Below are positions 1-7,570 of a DNA stretch of 64,000 nucleotides, one piece after another (the stretch's first letter is position 1; every line of letters starts with the position of its first letter). Both the position numbers and the translations under genes were made by a program. Source of the stretch: an uncultured Clostridia bacterium (GTDB lineage: Bacteria > Bacillota > Clostridia > TANB77 > CAG-508); contig CAPPGO010000007.1 in the NCBI GenBank assembly GCA_948678575.1, positions 1-64,000 on the forward strand, in the 5' to 3' direction. Under the pieces are notes generated by a model. It was not told the origin of the DNA. It was given only the letters and a program-made list of their open reading frames with translations, and did not search any database.

Positions 1-60
1 TTAAATTTTTGGTAATAACAAGTATTTTGTCCTTTACCAATATATTCGGTTTTAAGAAAT

Positions 61-112
61 GGTTGTATAATTTTAGTTGGGGTGTAAAAACTCCAACTAA
101 AATTATACAACC
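61..112. repeat. 52-bp perfect interspersed palindrome, copy A
   Basis: Two 20-nt arms (61-80, 93-112) are exact reverse complements around a 12-nt centre, and the stem begins GGTTGTATAATTTT. An identical copy lies at 18879-18930, and left-half derivatives lie at 978-1016 and 3536-3602. No T-tract follows, so it is not a plain terminator. It looks like a REP/MITE-type intergenic element. Nothing else was seen in 1-190. Confidence 0.85.
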
Positions 113-190
113 TTTATATTTTATGATAATGTTAGTATATTTATAATTGAAAATAAAGTCAAATTTTCAATTTTGGCTCTATGATTGGAA

Positions 191-229
191 TAAAAACTGC
201 TGAATTTTAAATAATTCAGCAGTTTTTAT
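191..229 (-). terminator. Bidirectional rho-independent terminator after hepT
   Basis: Stem arms at 197-206 and 213-222 are flanked by A-run and T-run, so the hairpin would work on both strands. It sits directly after the hepT stop codon. Confidence 0.8.
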
Positions 230-230
230 T

Positions 231-578
231 TTAATCAATTTTATTTTTATTAATTATATTTTCCAAATTTTTTCTTAAATCAGATAAATCATTTTTCAAT
301 ATATCCCATATTAAATTCAAATTTATCCCTTCATAATCATGTACAATTTTATTTCTTAAATTTTTAATAACTATCCACTCTATATTAGGATATTTTCGCA
401 TTGTTTCCACAGTTATATTTTTAACCAATTCACCAATTTGACTTATAGAAAAAACCGTAGCATCTATCTTTTCATCATTTCCAATAAAATCGTCTAGACT
501 TACATTTTCAGTATATTTAAAAGCTTTATCTATATAATCTATCATTTTCAAAATCGACATATATTCTTTACTTTTCAT
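231..578 (-). CDS. hepT: HepT-like HEPN ribonuclease toxin (DUF86)
   Basis: This 115-aa all-helical protein carries the HEPN toxin motif R-X4-H-X-Y as RNKIVHDY (R75, H80, Y82), the active site of HepT RNases. In characterised HepT/MntA modules the antitoxin inactivates the toxin by adding AMP to the tyrosine of this motif, and Y82 is present. The gene overlaps the upstream nucleotidyltransferase gene by 11 nt (568-578), the usual antitoxin-first order. A bidirectional terminator follows. Length is normal for the family. The toxin role is inferred from motif and gene pairing. Confidence 0.9.
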   Translation of the reverse strand: MKSKEYMSILKMIDYIDKAFKYTENVSLDDFIGNDEKIDATVFSISQIGELVKNITVETMRKYPNIEWIVIKNLRNKIVHDYEGINLNLIWDILKNDLSDLRKNLENIINKNKID

Positions 579-876
579 ATACTACCACTCCCGTTTTTTC
601 AATTTCTTCATAAATTTTAGAATTTTCTATCACACTACTTTTTTCAAATCCGTCTACTTCCTTTTGAAGTCTTTCTTGAATATTACAAATCAATTTTAAC
701 AAAGCAAAACCTTTTAATTTTTGCTGTGTATCTATTATTAAATCAATATCACTGTTATTGTCTGCTTCTTCCTTTGCATAAGAACCAAATAATATTACTT
801 GCTTTACAGGCTCATTTTTTAAAATTTCTTCTAATACTTGTTTTATTTCTTCAATTGTGTATATCTTATCACACAT
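568..876 (-). CDS. mntA: MntA-like minimal nucleotidyltransferase antitoxin
   Basis: This 102-aa MNT-fold protein has the motif G31-S32 followed by D43-x-D45 (GSYAKEEADNNSDIDLII), the catalytic GSX10DXD of minimal nucleotidyltransferases. It is the first gene of a two-gene operon and overlaps hepT. The family's known role is to AMPylate and neutralise the HEPN toxin. It has a short AT-rich upstream region with an AAGGAG-like site just before the ATG. It could alternatively be annotated as a DNA polymerase beta-like domain protein, but the pairing with hepT favours antitoxin. Confidence 0.9.
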   Translation of the reverse strand: MCDKIYTIEEIKQVLEEILKNEPVKQVILFGSYAKEEADNNSDIDLIIDTQQKLKGFALLKLICNIQERLQKEVDGFEKSSVIENSKIYEEIEKTGVVVYEK

Positions 877-977
877 AAAAAGCTCCTTATAAAAAATAAA
901 TTAGCAATAATAAATATTATCTTCTTAATATATAAGATAACATTTTCAGCAATAAAGTGCAACCATTTTTCAAAAAA

Positions 978-1016
978 GGTTCTATAATTTTAGTTGGGGT
1001 GTAAAAACTCCAACTA
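978..1016. repeat. Interspersed palindrome, partial copy C
   Basis: It carries the left arm (with GGTTC instead of GGTTG), the centre, and only the first part of the right arm (CTCCAACT). It then runs into sequence shared with the tRNA-Gln downstream region at 3603-3655. It forms one end of an approximately 90-nt direct repeat with 3564-3655. Confidence 0.75.
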
Positions 1017-1056
1017 TTTTTGCCAAAAAATGACCTTCTTTTCAGAAAGTCATTTT

Positions 1057-1084
1057 TGGCTGGGCTGTCTACCATCACAGCCCA
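1057..1084 (-). pseudogene. tRNA-Gln remnant: acceptor stem only
   Basis: Read on the minus strand it has TGGGCTG, ten intervening bases, CAGCCCA, G and CCA. These are exactly the acceptor stem, discriminator and CCA of the intact tRNA-Gln at 3645-3720, with the body of the tRNA deleted. The flanking downstream sequence is also shared. It cannot be a functional tRNA. It could act as a terminator on the plus strand because TTTTT follows. Confidence 0.65.
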
Positions 1085-1192
1085 GTTTTTCCAAAAATCA
1101 ATAGACTTTTAGCATTATGGTGTGCAAATAGTGTGCACATTGAATAATGTTAAATAATTCTATAAAATCTTTACTATTATACTAAGCTTTTA

Positions 1193-1771
1193 TTACAATT
1201 CCATTTGTTTGTCCGTAACAACATCAAATTGATAATCAAAGGTTTCAACAGTATCTCCATGTATTTCTTTCATAACTAAACCATTACTTTTATTTACATA
1301 TAAAACCACTTTATAATCTCTATTATTTTCTTTAAAAACAACTTTATCACACCAAGTATTGTTTATATAACATGGAAAAACATATGAATATGTATATTCA
1401 TTTAAATTAAAATACATTGAATAATCGTTAAACTTATTTACATTATTTATATCTACTTCGCCTTTTTCGCCATCTTCAAATCTGGTATAACACTCTTTTG
1501 TATTAAAATTAGCATAATCAATTCTTCCCAACACATAATAAATATACACATTATCTTTCACATAAATATCAACTTTATAATCTTTTATATTATCCGAATA
1601 ATCATCATATGTAACACAATGTGCTACATACATATTTGATATTTTGTCACTTGTAGACAATAACTCTTGCATTTCGTCAGCGCTCTTATAATTAGTTAAA
1701 TAAACACTAATTAAAGCTATTAACACTATAACAATAAATATAATAATATAAATACATATTTTCTTTTTCAT
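1193..1771 (-). CDS. Membrane-anchored extracytoplasmic protein, unknown
   Basis: This 192-aa protein starts with a Lys-rich N-terminus and one hydrophobic segment (about residues 5-27), then a hydrophilic, tyrosine-rich domain rich in beta-strand patterns with three cysteines. No lipobox is obvious, so an uncleaved signal anchor is likely. No family is recognised. The fold pattern (short strands around YVKDNVYIYY and VVLYVNKSNG) resembles LolA/outer-membrane-lipoprotein-sorting-like domains used widely by Firmicutes, but this is only a suggestion. It is monocistronic, in the accessory region between the tRNA-Gln repeat ends. Confidence 0.6.
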   Translation of the reverse strand: MKKKICIYIIIFIVIVLIALISVYLTNYKSADEMQELLSTSDKISNMYVAHCVTYDDYSDNIKDYKVDIYVKDNVYIYYVLGRIDYANFNTKECYTRFEDGEKGEVDINNVNKFNDYSMYFNLNEYTYSYVFPCYINNTWCDKVVFKENNRDYKVVLYVNKSNGLVMKEIHGDTVETFDYQFDVVTDKQMEL

Positions 1772-1997
1772 AATTATGTTTCTCCTTTCAATTATACAAC
1801 TTATTTATCATAAGCATATAAATTTTAAACATTTAGTTTCATCATAAATTTTTGTATTTTATCAAAATACATTTTCATTTTAATTATAGCATTTTCTGTA
1901 ATATTTTTCAAGTTTTATATATTTGTATGTTTTCTGTTTCAATATTAGTTATGATATATATTTGTAATTTATATGAAGTTTAGTAATCATTTCTTTA

Positions 1998-2744
1998 TTA
2001 GATTTTAATACAATTAGTTTCTTTTTTTATATTTTTTAAGACAGCTAATATGATTCGTTTAGGACTAGGTTTACATATACTATATTCATCTAAATACTCT
2101 AATAGTTTCTTTTCTTCACATTCTATATATAACATATTTACTGTATAAGTAATATTACTTTTAATATTACTTACTTTTTTATGATATTTTTGAGCTATAA
2201 TTGAGTAAATATCTTTTTCCAAGTTAAAATCATAATAATTTTCTATGTTATATAGTATGTAAATTGCATCAATTAAATATTTAACTCCAGTATATGATAC
2301 TTTTAGATTTAAGTATTTTAATTCATTTTCTATAGCATTTATTATAGCATTTTTTCTAACGGAACTTGAAGCATAAACTCTTTCAATTGTGATAGAATAG
2401 ACTAATTTGTTTACAATATTAACAATTGATTCTATATCATCTTCCTTATTTATATATGCATATACATTAGATTTATCGACTATCTTTTTTGGAATTTTAT
2501 TTGAAATTAATATTGTAGATTTTAAATATGGTACTATTACCATATTATCATTTAAACTCTTATAGTCAATACAGTCAGAATTGATTAGTATGATATCGAT
2601 TGCAGTTATTTTTATAATTTCATATAACTCTTCTAATCCAGCAAGCAATCCAATCATTCTTAAATTATCATTTTTACTATTTAAACAATTGATTAAATAT
2701 CTAGAAAAATTAAAATCTTTACTAATTATTACATAATTCAGCAT
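1998..2744 (-). CDS. Spo0A C-terminal domain regulator, degenerate receiver
   Basis: This 248-aa protein has a receiver-like N-terminal half (about 1-115), with the acidic phospho-acceptor region at IILINSD, and a C-terminal half (about 130-245) that follows the Spo0A DNA-binding pattern: GVKYLIDAI, then IYSIIAQKYHKKVSNIKSNI, the helix-turn-helix region. The N-terminal acidic pocket typical of receivers is not evident, so phosphorylation is doubtful. A strong GGAGGG ribosome site precedes the ATG. It is an orphan in an accessory stretch, so it is unlikely to be the housekeeping Spo0A and more likely a paralogue controlling local genes. Confidence 0.75.
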   Translation of the reverse strand: MLNYVIISKDFNFSRYLINCLNSKNDNLRMIGLLAGLEELYEIIKITAIDIILINSDCIDYKSLNDNMVIVPYLKSTILISNKIPKKIVDKSNVYAYINKEDDIESIVNIVNKLVYSITIERVYASSSVRKNAIINAIENELKYLNLKVSYTGVKYLIDAIYILYNIENYYDFNLEKDIYSIIAQKYHKKVSNIKSNITYTVNMLYIECEEKKLLEYLDEYSICKPSPKRIILAVLKNIKKETNCIKI

Positions 2745-2812
2745 AATTTAGCCCTCCGACTATATATTAGACTGTTTTATGTAGGAAAAAAGTTGCATTT
2801 TTTAATATGAAA

Positions 2813-2857
2813 AAAGGCACGATATATTACCAACATGAACAGTGTAAATCTCGTGCC
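2813..2857 (-). terminator. Terminator of the secreted-protein gene
   Basis: Seven-base perfect stem arms (2816-2822 and 2851-2857) around a long 28-nt loop, followed on the minus strand by TTTTTTC. It lies downstream of the gene at 2938-3393. Confidence 0.6.
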
Positions 2858-2937
2858 ATAAAACATTAGTGAGAAAAGCATTTAGTTAATAATTGTTAAT
2901 AAACTTCAAAACAATCCAACCTAAATGATGATTTTAC

Positions 2938-3393
2938 TTAATTATTATATATTGAAATCGAATAAGCAAAATCACCACCAGAGCAAGTACCAAGGTCGAC
3001 AAAGTAATCAGCAGTTTTATGACATGTAAATGTATAAATCCGTCCGGTACGATCGACAGGAATATTTTTGTTAAACGCATCAAAATATCCAATCGGTCCC
3101 CAGATACGAAGGTTCGCTGAACCGGTAGCACCATTTAATCCGCCGAAATTAACGACCAACTCATAGGTCCTTCCGTCAATCAAATGAACCTCCCCCAACT
3201 TTCCATTGGTTTGACTCCGAACGCCACCCCAATTAGCAGGAACAGAAGAAGCATCGACTGCCATGATTTCGGTTTCTTCGGCTTCATTCGATTCCGCCGC
3301 CATTGCCGTTGCCATGTTAAAACTAAACGCTAATGCAATCGCTAATGCTCCTGCAATTAAGCTCCGAATATGGTTCTTAATTTTTTTGCTCAT
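2938..3393 (-). CDS. Small secreted protein of foreign composition
   Basis: This 151-aa protein has a classic signal peptide: KK-rich start, hydrophobic core about 11-27, and cleavage after ATAMAA near residue 33. A short acidic linker precedes a compact beta-rich domain of about 100 residues with two cysteines (FTCHK, DLGTCSG) that could form a disulfide. No family is recognised. Base composition differs from all neighbours: the lines I counted are about 38-47% GC. It uses CGG for Arg10, Arg59 and Arg118, a codon I found in no other intact gene here. It therefore looks recently transferred. A GGAG ribosome site and a TATAAT near 3480-3485 precede it, and a terminator follows. Confidence 0.75.
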   Translation of the reverse strand: MSKKIKNHIRSLIAGALAIALAFSFNMATAMAAESNEAEETEIMAVDASSVPANWGGVRSQTNGKLGEVHLIDGRTYELVVNFGGLNGATGSANLRIWGPIGYFDAFNKNIPVDRTGRIYTFTCHKTADYFVDLGTCSGGDFAYSISIYNN

Positions 3394-3535
3394 ACAAGCA
3401 CTCTCCTTTCAGATAATGCTTTCTCACCATGTTTTTGCCAACTTGCGTTGGTTGCTAAATATAGATAAATAGCAATAATATTATACATCATATATATCAA
3501 AACGACATAAAAAGTGTTAAAAGTGTTAAATTTTT

Positions 3536-3602
3536 GGTTCTATAATTGGTTCTATAATTTTAGGGTTCTATAATTTTAGTTGGGGTGTAAAAACTCCAAC
3601 TA
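3536..3602. repeat. Interspersed palindrome, partial and reiterated copy D
   Basis: The left-arm start GGTTCTATAATT occurs three times in a row (3536, 3548, 3564). The last runs through the centre to CTCCAACT. This is stepwise internal duplication of the element's 5' arm. It is the second end of the approximately 90-nt direct repeat shared with 978-1067. Confidence 0.75.
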
Positions 3603-3612
3603 TTTTTTGCAA

Positions 3613-3645
3613 AAAAAACGACCTTCTTTTCAGAAAGTCATTTTT
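3613..3645 (-). terminator. Terminator after tRNA-Gln
   Basis: The minus strand reads AAAATGACTTTC, a short loop, GAAGGTCGTTTT, then T residues: an imperfect 12-bp stem with a T-tract immediately after the tRNA CCA end. A near-identical copy lies at 1020-1056. Confidence 0.65.
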
Positions 3646-3720
3646 GGCTGGGCTGGGTAGATTCGAACTACCGAAATGCCAGAGTCAAAGTCTGGTGCCT
3701 TACCGCTTGGCTACAGCCCA
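3645..3720 (-). tRNA. tRNA-Gln (anticodon TTG)
   Basis: 76 nt including an encoded CCA. The acceptor arms TGGGCTG and CAGCCCA pair perfectly, and the anticodon loop is CTTTGAC, giving anticodon TTG. It is the downstream member of a tRNA-His/tRNA-Gln pair. Its 3' end and flank are duplicated at 978-1067. Confidence 0.95.
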
Positions 3721-3727
3721 ATATATA

Positions 3728-3805
3728 TGGGGTGGAAGATGGGACTCGAACCCACGGTCTTCAGTGCCACAAACTGACGCGTTAACCAACTACGCTACAT
3801 CCACC
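3728..3805 (-). tRNA. tRNA-His (anticodon GTG)
   Basis: The anticodon loop TTGTGGC gives GTG. The extra 5' G(-1) faces C73, the tRNA-His identity feature, and CCA is encoded. One T-T mismatch lies in the acceptor stem. It sits 7 nt upstream of tRNA-Gln. Confidence 0.95.
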
Positions 3806-3903
3806 ATGCTCATAGCACTTTTTCACAGTGCTATTTTATTTTAAATCATTAACATCATTTTGTCAAGAGATTTTTACATTTTTTATCCATTTAATTAAAT
3901 AAT

Positions 3904-4560
3904 TTATATATCTTTGTCATTAGTTATATCTCCATCTCCATTTACTGGTATAACTTCTCCCATATACGTAGACTTTGGTTTAAAAATACATTTTACAAAA
4001 TCTTTATCTCTGGCAAGTATTTCTCTAACCTCTCTATAACTTTGTCCTATATATTTTCGTAAATCTGCACTAACTCCATAAGCCTCTATACCTAATTTGT
4101 TTGCGATATATAAAGATCTATATAAATGATACTTTTGAGTAACTATCACAATTTTCTTAGCTTCAAAAATTTCTTTTGCTCTATATATACTTTCATATGA
4201 AGAAAATCCAGCATGATCCATAAAAATATCAGATGATGGAACTCCCTTTTCTATTGCATAAGCTTTCATAATATTTACTTCATCATAATCTTTTTTACTA
4301 TGATCTCCACTCATTATTATTTTATGTGCTACTTTATTATTATATAAATCGATTGCTGTTAATAATCTGTCTGCTAACATGTCAGTAGGTTTTCCATTTC
4401 TTACCCCAGCACCTAAAACTAAAATACAATCAATATCATCTTTTTCAACACTTTCTAATATCTGCTTTTTAGTTTTAAATATAACATAAAAATTCATTAT
4501 TAAAACTATTATTATTATTAAAATTACTAATACCGCCATGTATTTTAAAACTTTAACCAT
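3904..4560 (-). CDS. SanA/YdcF-family DUF218 membrane protein
   Basis: This 218-aa protein has one N-terminal transmembrane segment (about 5-27) followed by a DUF218 domain with ILVLGAGVRNGKPTDMLADR, the gly-rich strand-loop of SanA/YdcF/ElyC proteins, and the later YHLYRSLYIANKLG segment also typical of the family. SanA-type proteins are linked to envelope barrier function, but their biochemical reaction is not firmly known. It is likely exported-side or membrane-attached. It is divergent from the radical SAM gene, with about 110 nt between the starts. Confidence 0.8.
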   Translation of the reverse strand: MVKVLKYMAVLVILIIIIVLIMNFYVIFKTKKQILESVEKDDIDCILVLGAGVRNGKPTDMLADRLLTAIDLYNNKVAHKIIMSGDHSKKDYDEVNIMKAYAIEKGVPSSDIFMDHAGFSSYESIYRAKEIFEAKKIVIVTQKYHLYRSLYIANKLGIEAYGVSADLRKYIGQSYREVREILARDKDFVKCIFKPKSTYMGEVIPVNGDGDITNDKDI

Positions 4561-4634
4561 ATCTCTACCTCTCTAATAATAGTATAACATATATTTGAAA
4601 ATACTATCAACAACTATATAAATTCTTAATATAT

Positions 4635-4663
4635 TTGATAAAATGCCATTTTTTTGCTATACT
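4635..4663 (+). promoter_or_regulatory. Sigma-A promoter of the radical SAM gene
   Basis: TTGATA (4635-4640), a 17-nt spacer, then TATACT (4658-4663). The predicted transcription start is near 4670, which decides the start codon of the next gene as 4673 rather than 4643. Confidence 0.75.
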
Positions 4664-4672
4664 GATTATACT

Positions 4673-5590
4673 ATGGAAAATATAGAAAGATATAAACATT
4701 TAAATAAATATTTAAAAGAAAAATTTGGAGAAAGAACACTAAAAATTTGTGTTGACGGTAATTTTTCTTGTCCAAATAGAGATGGAACTTGTGGTACTGG
4801 TGGTTGTATATTTTGTTCTGAAAAAGGCTCTGGTGACCATATAAATTCTACTAACAGTATAACTTTACAGGTTCAAAATTATTTTTCAAGTTATAAAGCT
4901 ACTCGTGCCAACAAATTTATTATATATTTTCAAAATTTTACAAACACTTATGATTCATTAGAAAATTTAAAACAAAAATATGATAGTAGCCTGATAGATG
5001 ATAGAATTGTTGGAATTGAATTTGCAACACGACCAGACTGTATTACAGAAGAAATTTGTAAATTATTAAAATCTTATTCTACTAAATATTATGTGTGTGT
5101 TGAACTTGGACTTCAAACTTCTAATGACAATACTGCTAAAATTATAAACAGAGGATATAACTCAGAAATTTTCACCAAAGCTGTAAACCTTTTAAATAAA
5201 TATAATATTGATATTGTCACACATATTATGGTTGGACTTCCTAATGAAAATTTTGAAGATATAAAAAATACTGTTTCTTTCATAAATAAACATAACATTC
5301 AAGGCATAAAAATACATTCCTGCTATGTTGTAAAAAATACAAAACTTGCAGAAATGTACTTTGCTGGTAAATATACTCCTATTTCTTTTGAAGAATATAT
5401 GGAAAACTTGGAATATATTTTAACTCATATTTCACCTAATTTAATAATTCATAGAATTTCAGGTGATGCACCAAAGGACTTACTTATTGCACCTGACTGG
5501 AATCTACATAAAAAATGGGTTTTAAATGGAATAGATAAAATTTTAAAAGAAAAAGATTTATGGCAAGGCAAATATTTTAATTCAAATTAA
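4673..5590 (+). CDS. YhcC-type radical SAM protein (TIGR01212 family)
   Basis: This 305-aa radical SAM enzyme begins MENIERYKHLNKYLKEKFGE and carries SCPNRDGT-C-GTGGCIFCSEKG, the cysteine cluster (C-x7-C-x4-C-x2-C context) of the YhcC/TIGR01212 family that binds the 4Fe-4S cluster. It also has EFATRPDC, ELGLQTSN and THIMVGLPNE, the usual SAM-barrel strands. The substrate is unproven; related proteins modify tRNA. An upstream in-frame ATG at 4643 lies inside the promoter spacer, so I chose the ATG at 4673. That places the start a few bases from the predicted transcription start with no ribosome site: probably a leaderless mRNA. The 3' end overlaps the convergent small gene by 14 nt. Confidence 0.88.
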   Translation: MENIERYKHLNKYLKEKFGERTLKICVDGNFSCPNRDGTCGTGGCIFCSEKGSGDHINSTNSITLQVQNYFSSYKATRANKFIIYFQNFTNTYDSLENLKQKYDSSLIDDRIVGIEFATRPDCITEEICKLLKSYSTKYYVCVELGLQTSNDNTAKIINRGYNSEIFTKAVNLLNKYNIDIVTHIMVGLPNENFEDIKNTVSFINKHNIQGIKIHSCYVVKNTKLAEMYFAGKYTPISFEEYMENLEYILTHISPNLIIHRISGDAPKDLLIAPDWNLHKKWVLNGIDKILKEKDLWQGKYFNSN

Positions 5591-5840
5591 ATATATCTGA
5601 TTTTAACATCATTTGAGAAATTTTACTTTTCTCATTTAAAGAAATATCCCATCTACTAGCTAGAATATTTCTTCCTCTTTTATACTCTTGTGTTGGCTTT
5701 CCCAAAGTCTTACACAAACTTTTTTGAAGTGCTACTTTATTTGTATAAACAGATAAAAGATTTTCTCCATAAATAACATTTATTGTTGTTTCAATTTCTG
5801 ATTCTATTGGTTCTTTATAGCTTTTTGCCAAATTCAACAT
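5577..5840 (-). CDS. Small protein of unknown function
   Basis: This 87-aa soluble protein has no transmembrane segment. Recognisable features are a basic central part (YKRGRNILASRWDIS) and a helical C-terminus. No family is recognised. It begins 10 nt before the metallophosphoesterase stop codon on the same strand, with an AAGAGAGG-like ribosome site, so it is probably the last gene of the tsaD operon. Its 3' end overlaps the convergent radical SAM gene by 14 nt. Confidence 0.6.
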   Translation of the reverse strand: MLNLAKSYKEPIESEIETTINVIYGENLLSVYTNKVALQKSLCKTLGKPTQEYKRGRNILASRWDISLNEKSKISQMMLKSDIFNLN

Positions 5841-5850
5841 CCTCTCTTTT

Positions 5851-6558
5851 TTAGCATAATTTCATCAAGTCAAAATTCAAATAATCCGAACTTACTAATT
5901 TATATTCAATACCATTAACATTTCCCTCTACTGCTTCTTTATGTGAATCGCTATGTAAATGAGCATAGAAACATTTTTTTATATTGTATTTATTTAAAGT
6001 TGTAATAAAATTTAATTCATCTGGTACTCCTGGTTCTTTAAAAAATGGTGGATAATGTATAAATGCAATAAATTCTTTATTCTCTCCATATTTTTTAATA
6101 CCATCTTCAATAGAAAGTTTTAATCTATCATTTTCTCTTTTTAATATTTTTGCATTTTCTGAGGATTTAAAATTAGTTATCCATCCTCTTGTTCCTACTA
6201 TAACTTTATCTTCAATGCAAAAACTATTATTAAATAAAAATTCTATATTTTCAAAGTTATTTTCTTTTATAAAATTGTTCATTTTTGTAACTGTTGTCCA
6301 CCAATAATCATGATTACCCTTGGACATAATTTTTTTTCCTGGTAGTGAATTTAAAAATTCAAAATCTGCTTTGCTTTCTTCTAGATATGTAGCCCATGAG
6401 AAATCACCTGGCAATATAACAGTATCATCAGGTTTAACTTTTCCTATCCAATTATCCTTTATCTTTTCTGCATGATTTTCCCAATTGTTACCAAATATAT
6501 CCATTGGTTTATCTACTGCGAAAGATAAATGTAAATCTCCAATTACATAGATTGACAT
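5851..6558 (-). CDS. Calcineurin-like metallophosphoesterase
   Basis: This 235-aa protein carries all metal-binding blocks of the family: GDLH (7-10), GDFSW (51-55), GNHDYWW (81-87), and a C-terminal HYPPF plus AHLHSDSH near residue 200. It is a cytoplasmic hydrolase of the YkuE/YfcE-like broad class. The substrate (phosphodiester or nucleotide) cannot be told from sequence. The gene starts one base after the tsaD stop, so they are co-transcribed and probably translationally coupled. Confidence 0.88.
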   Translation of the reverse strand: MSIYVIGDLHLSFAVDKPMDIFGNNWENHAEKIKDNWIGKVKPDDTVILPGDFSWATYLEESKADFEFLNSLPGKKIMSKGNHDYWWTTVTKMNNFIKENNFENIEFLFNNSFCIEDKVIVGTRGWITNFKSSENAKILKRENDRLKLSIEDGIKKYGENKEFIAFIHYPPFFKEPGVPDELNFITTLNKYNIKKCFYAHLHSDSHKEAVEGNVNGIEYKLVSSDYLNFDLMKLC

Positions 6559-6559
6559 T

Positions 6560-7558
6560 CTATTCCCCTATCTTTAAATTTGGTACTGCATTTAGATTAA
6601 GGTCTACATATTCATTATTTATATAATTATAATATCCTTGCGCTGCTATCATTGCAGCATTATCTGTACATAAGATTGGTTCTGGATAAAATACTTTTAT
6701 ATTCATTTTTTCTGCAAATTTATCAAATTCTTTTCTTATATACGAATTTCTTGAAACTCCTCCTGCAATAGCTATTTTGTCTACTTTAAATTGTTTCACT
6801 GCTTTTTCAGTATTATTTAAAAGCATTTGCGTAACTGCACTTTGAAAACTTGCACAAAGATCTGCTTTATTTATATTAGGATCTTTATGGTTTAAATTTA
6901 TAACAGCTGTTTTAATTCCACTAAAACTAAAATCTAAATCATCAAAATGAGTTAATGGTAATTTTATATTAACTTCTCCTTCTTTTGCTAAATTATCTAT
7001 TTTAGGTCCTCCTGGATATCCCAATCCAACTACTCTTGCAACTTTATCAAAAGCTTCTCCAATAGCATCATCACGAGTTTTTCCTAATATTTCAAAATCA
7101 TTATATGATTTTACATTTACTAAATGTGTATGACCACCAGATACAATTAAACATAAAAAAGGTGGTTTTAATTCTTTATGAGTTAAATAATTTCCTGCAA
7201 TATGTCCTTCTATATGATTCACTGCTACAAGTGGAATTCCAGTTGCAAAACTCAATCCTTTTGCATAAGAAACACCTACAAGCAATGCTCCCACCAAACC
7301 TGGACCTTGTGTAACAGCTATTGCATCAATATCGTTCAATGTTACATTAGCTTGTTTTAGTGCTTCTTTCATAACTCCATTTATAACTTCTGTATGACAT
7401 CTTGAAGCTATTTCTGGAACAACTCCGCCATACTCTTCATGTATTTTGATTTGTGAATTTATAACATTAGATAAAACTTCTCTACCGTTTCTTACTATTG
7501 ATACAGAAGTTTCATCACAACTTGATTCTATTCCTAAAATTAGTACATCTTTTTTCAT
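6560..7558 (-). CDS. tsaD: tRNA N6-threonylcarbamoyladenosine transferase TsaD
   Basis: 332 aa, the normal length. TsaD transfers the threonylcarbamoyl group to A37 of ANN-decoding tRNAs in the cytoplasm, working with TsaB and TsaE. Visible motifs are ESSCDETS (11-18), the metal-binding HIEGH (115-119), SGGHTHLV, the DDAIGEAFDKVAR block, the GYPGGP loop and the C-terminal CTDNAAMIA. It is in an operon with the downstream metallophosphoesterase and the upstream site-2 protease (12-nt gap). tsaB/tsaE are not in this window. Confidence 0.97.
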   Translation of the reverse strand: MKKDVLILGIESSCDETSVSIVRNGREVLSNVINSQIKIHEEYGGVVPEIASRCHTEVINGVMKEALKQANVTLNDIDAIAVTQGPGLVGALLVGVSYAKGLSFATGIPLVAVNHIEGHIAGNYLTHKELKPPFLCLIVSGGHTHLVNVKSYNDFEILGKTRDDAIGEAFDKVARVVGLGYPGGPKIDNLAKEGEVNIKLPLTHFDDLDFSFSGIKTAVINLNHKDPNINKADLCASFQSAVTQMLLNNTEKAVKQFKVDKIAIAGGVSRNSYIRKEFDKFAEKMNIKVFYPEPILCTDNAAMIAAQGYYNYINNEYVDLNLNAVPNLKIGE

Positions 7559-7570
7559 CGTAATTTTTCC

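Larger units (their letters stand above)
877..1192. other. Intergenic region with repeat and tRNA remnant
   Basis: No gene is supported. It holds the partial palindrome at 978-1016, then about 45 nt that match the sequence downstream of tRNA-Gln at 3605-3650, then a tRNA-Gln acceptor-stem remnant (1057-1084). The remainder (1090-1192) is plain AT-rich DNA. Confidence 0.6.

Noticed and set aside
3263..3472. Plus-strand ORF opposite the secreted protein gene
   Set aside because: No ribosome site; it is the antisense shadow of the minus-strand gene with signal peptide.
61..3602. CRISPR repeats
   Set aside because: The repeated unit is a palindrome scattered over kilobases without regular spacers or cas genes.
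3644..3844. Plus-strand ORF over tRNA genes
   Set aside because: It is antisense to tRNA-Gln and tRNA-His and is a known type of false prediction.
4643..4672. Upstream ATG of the radical SAM gene
   Set aside because: It lies within the promoter spacer and has no ribosome site.
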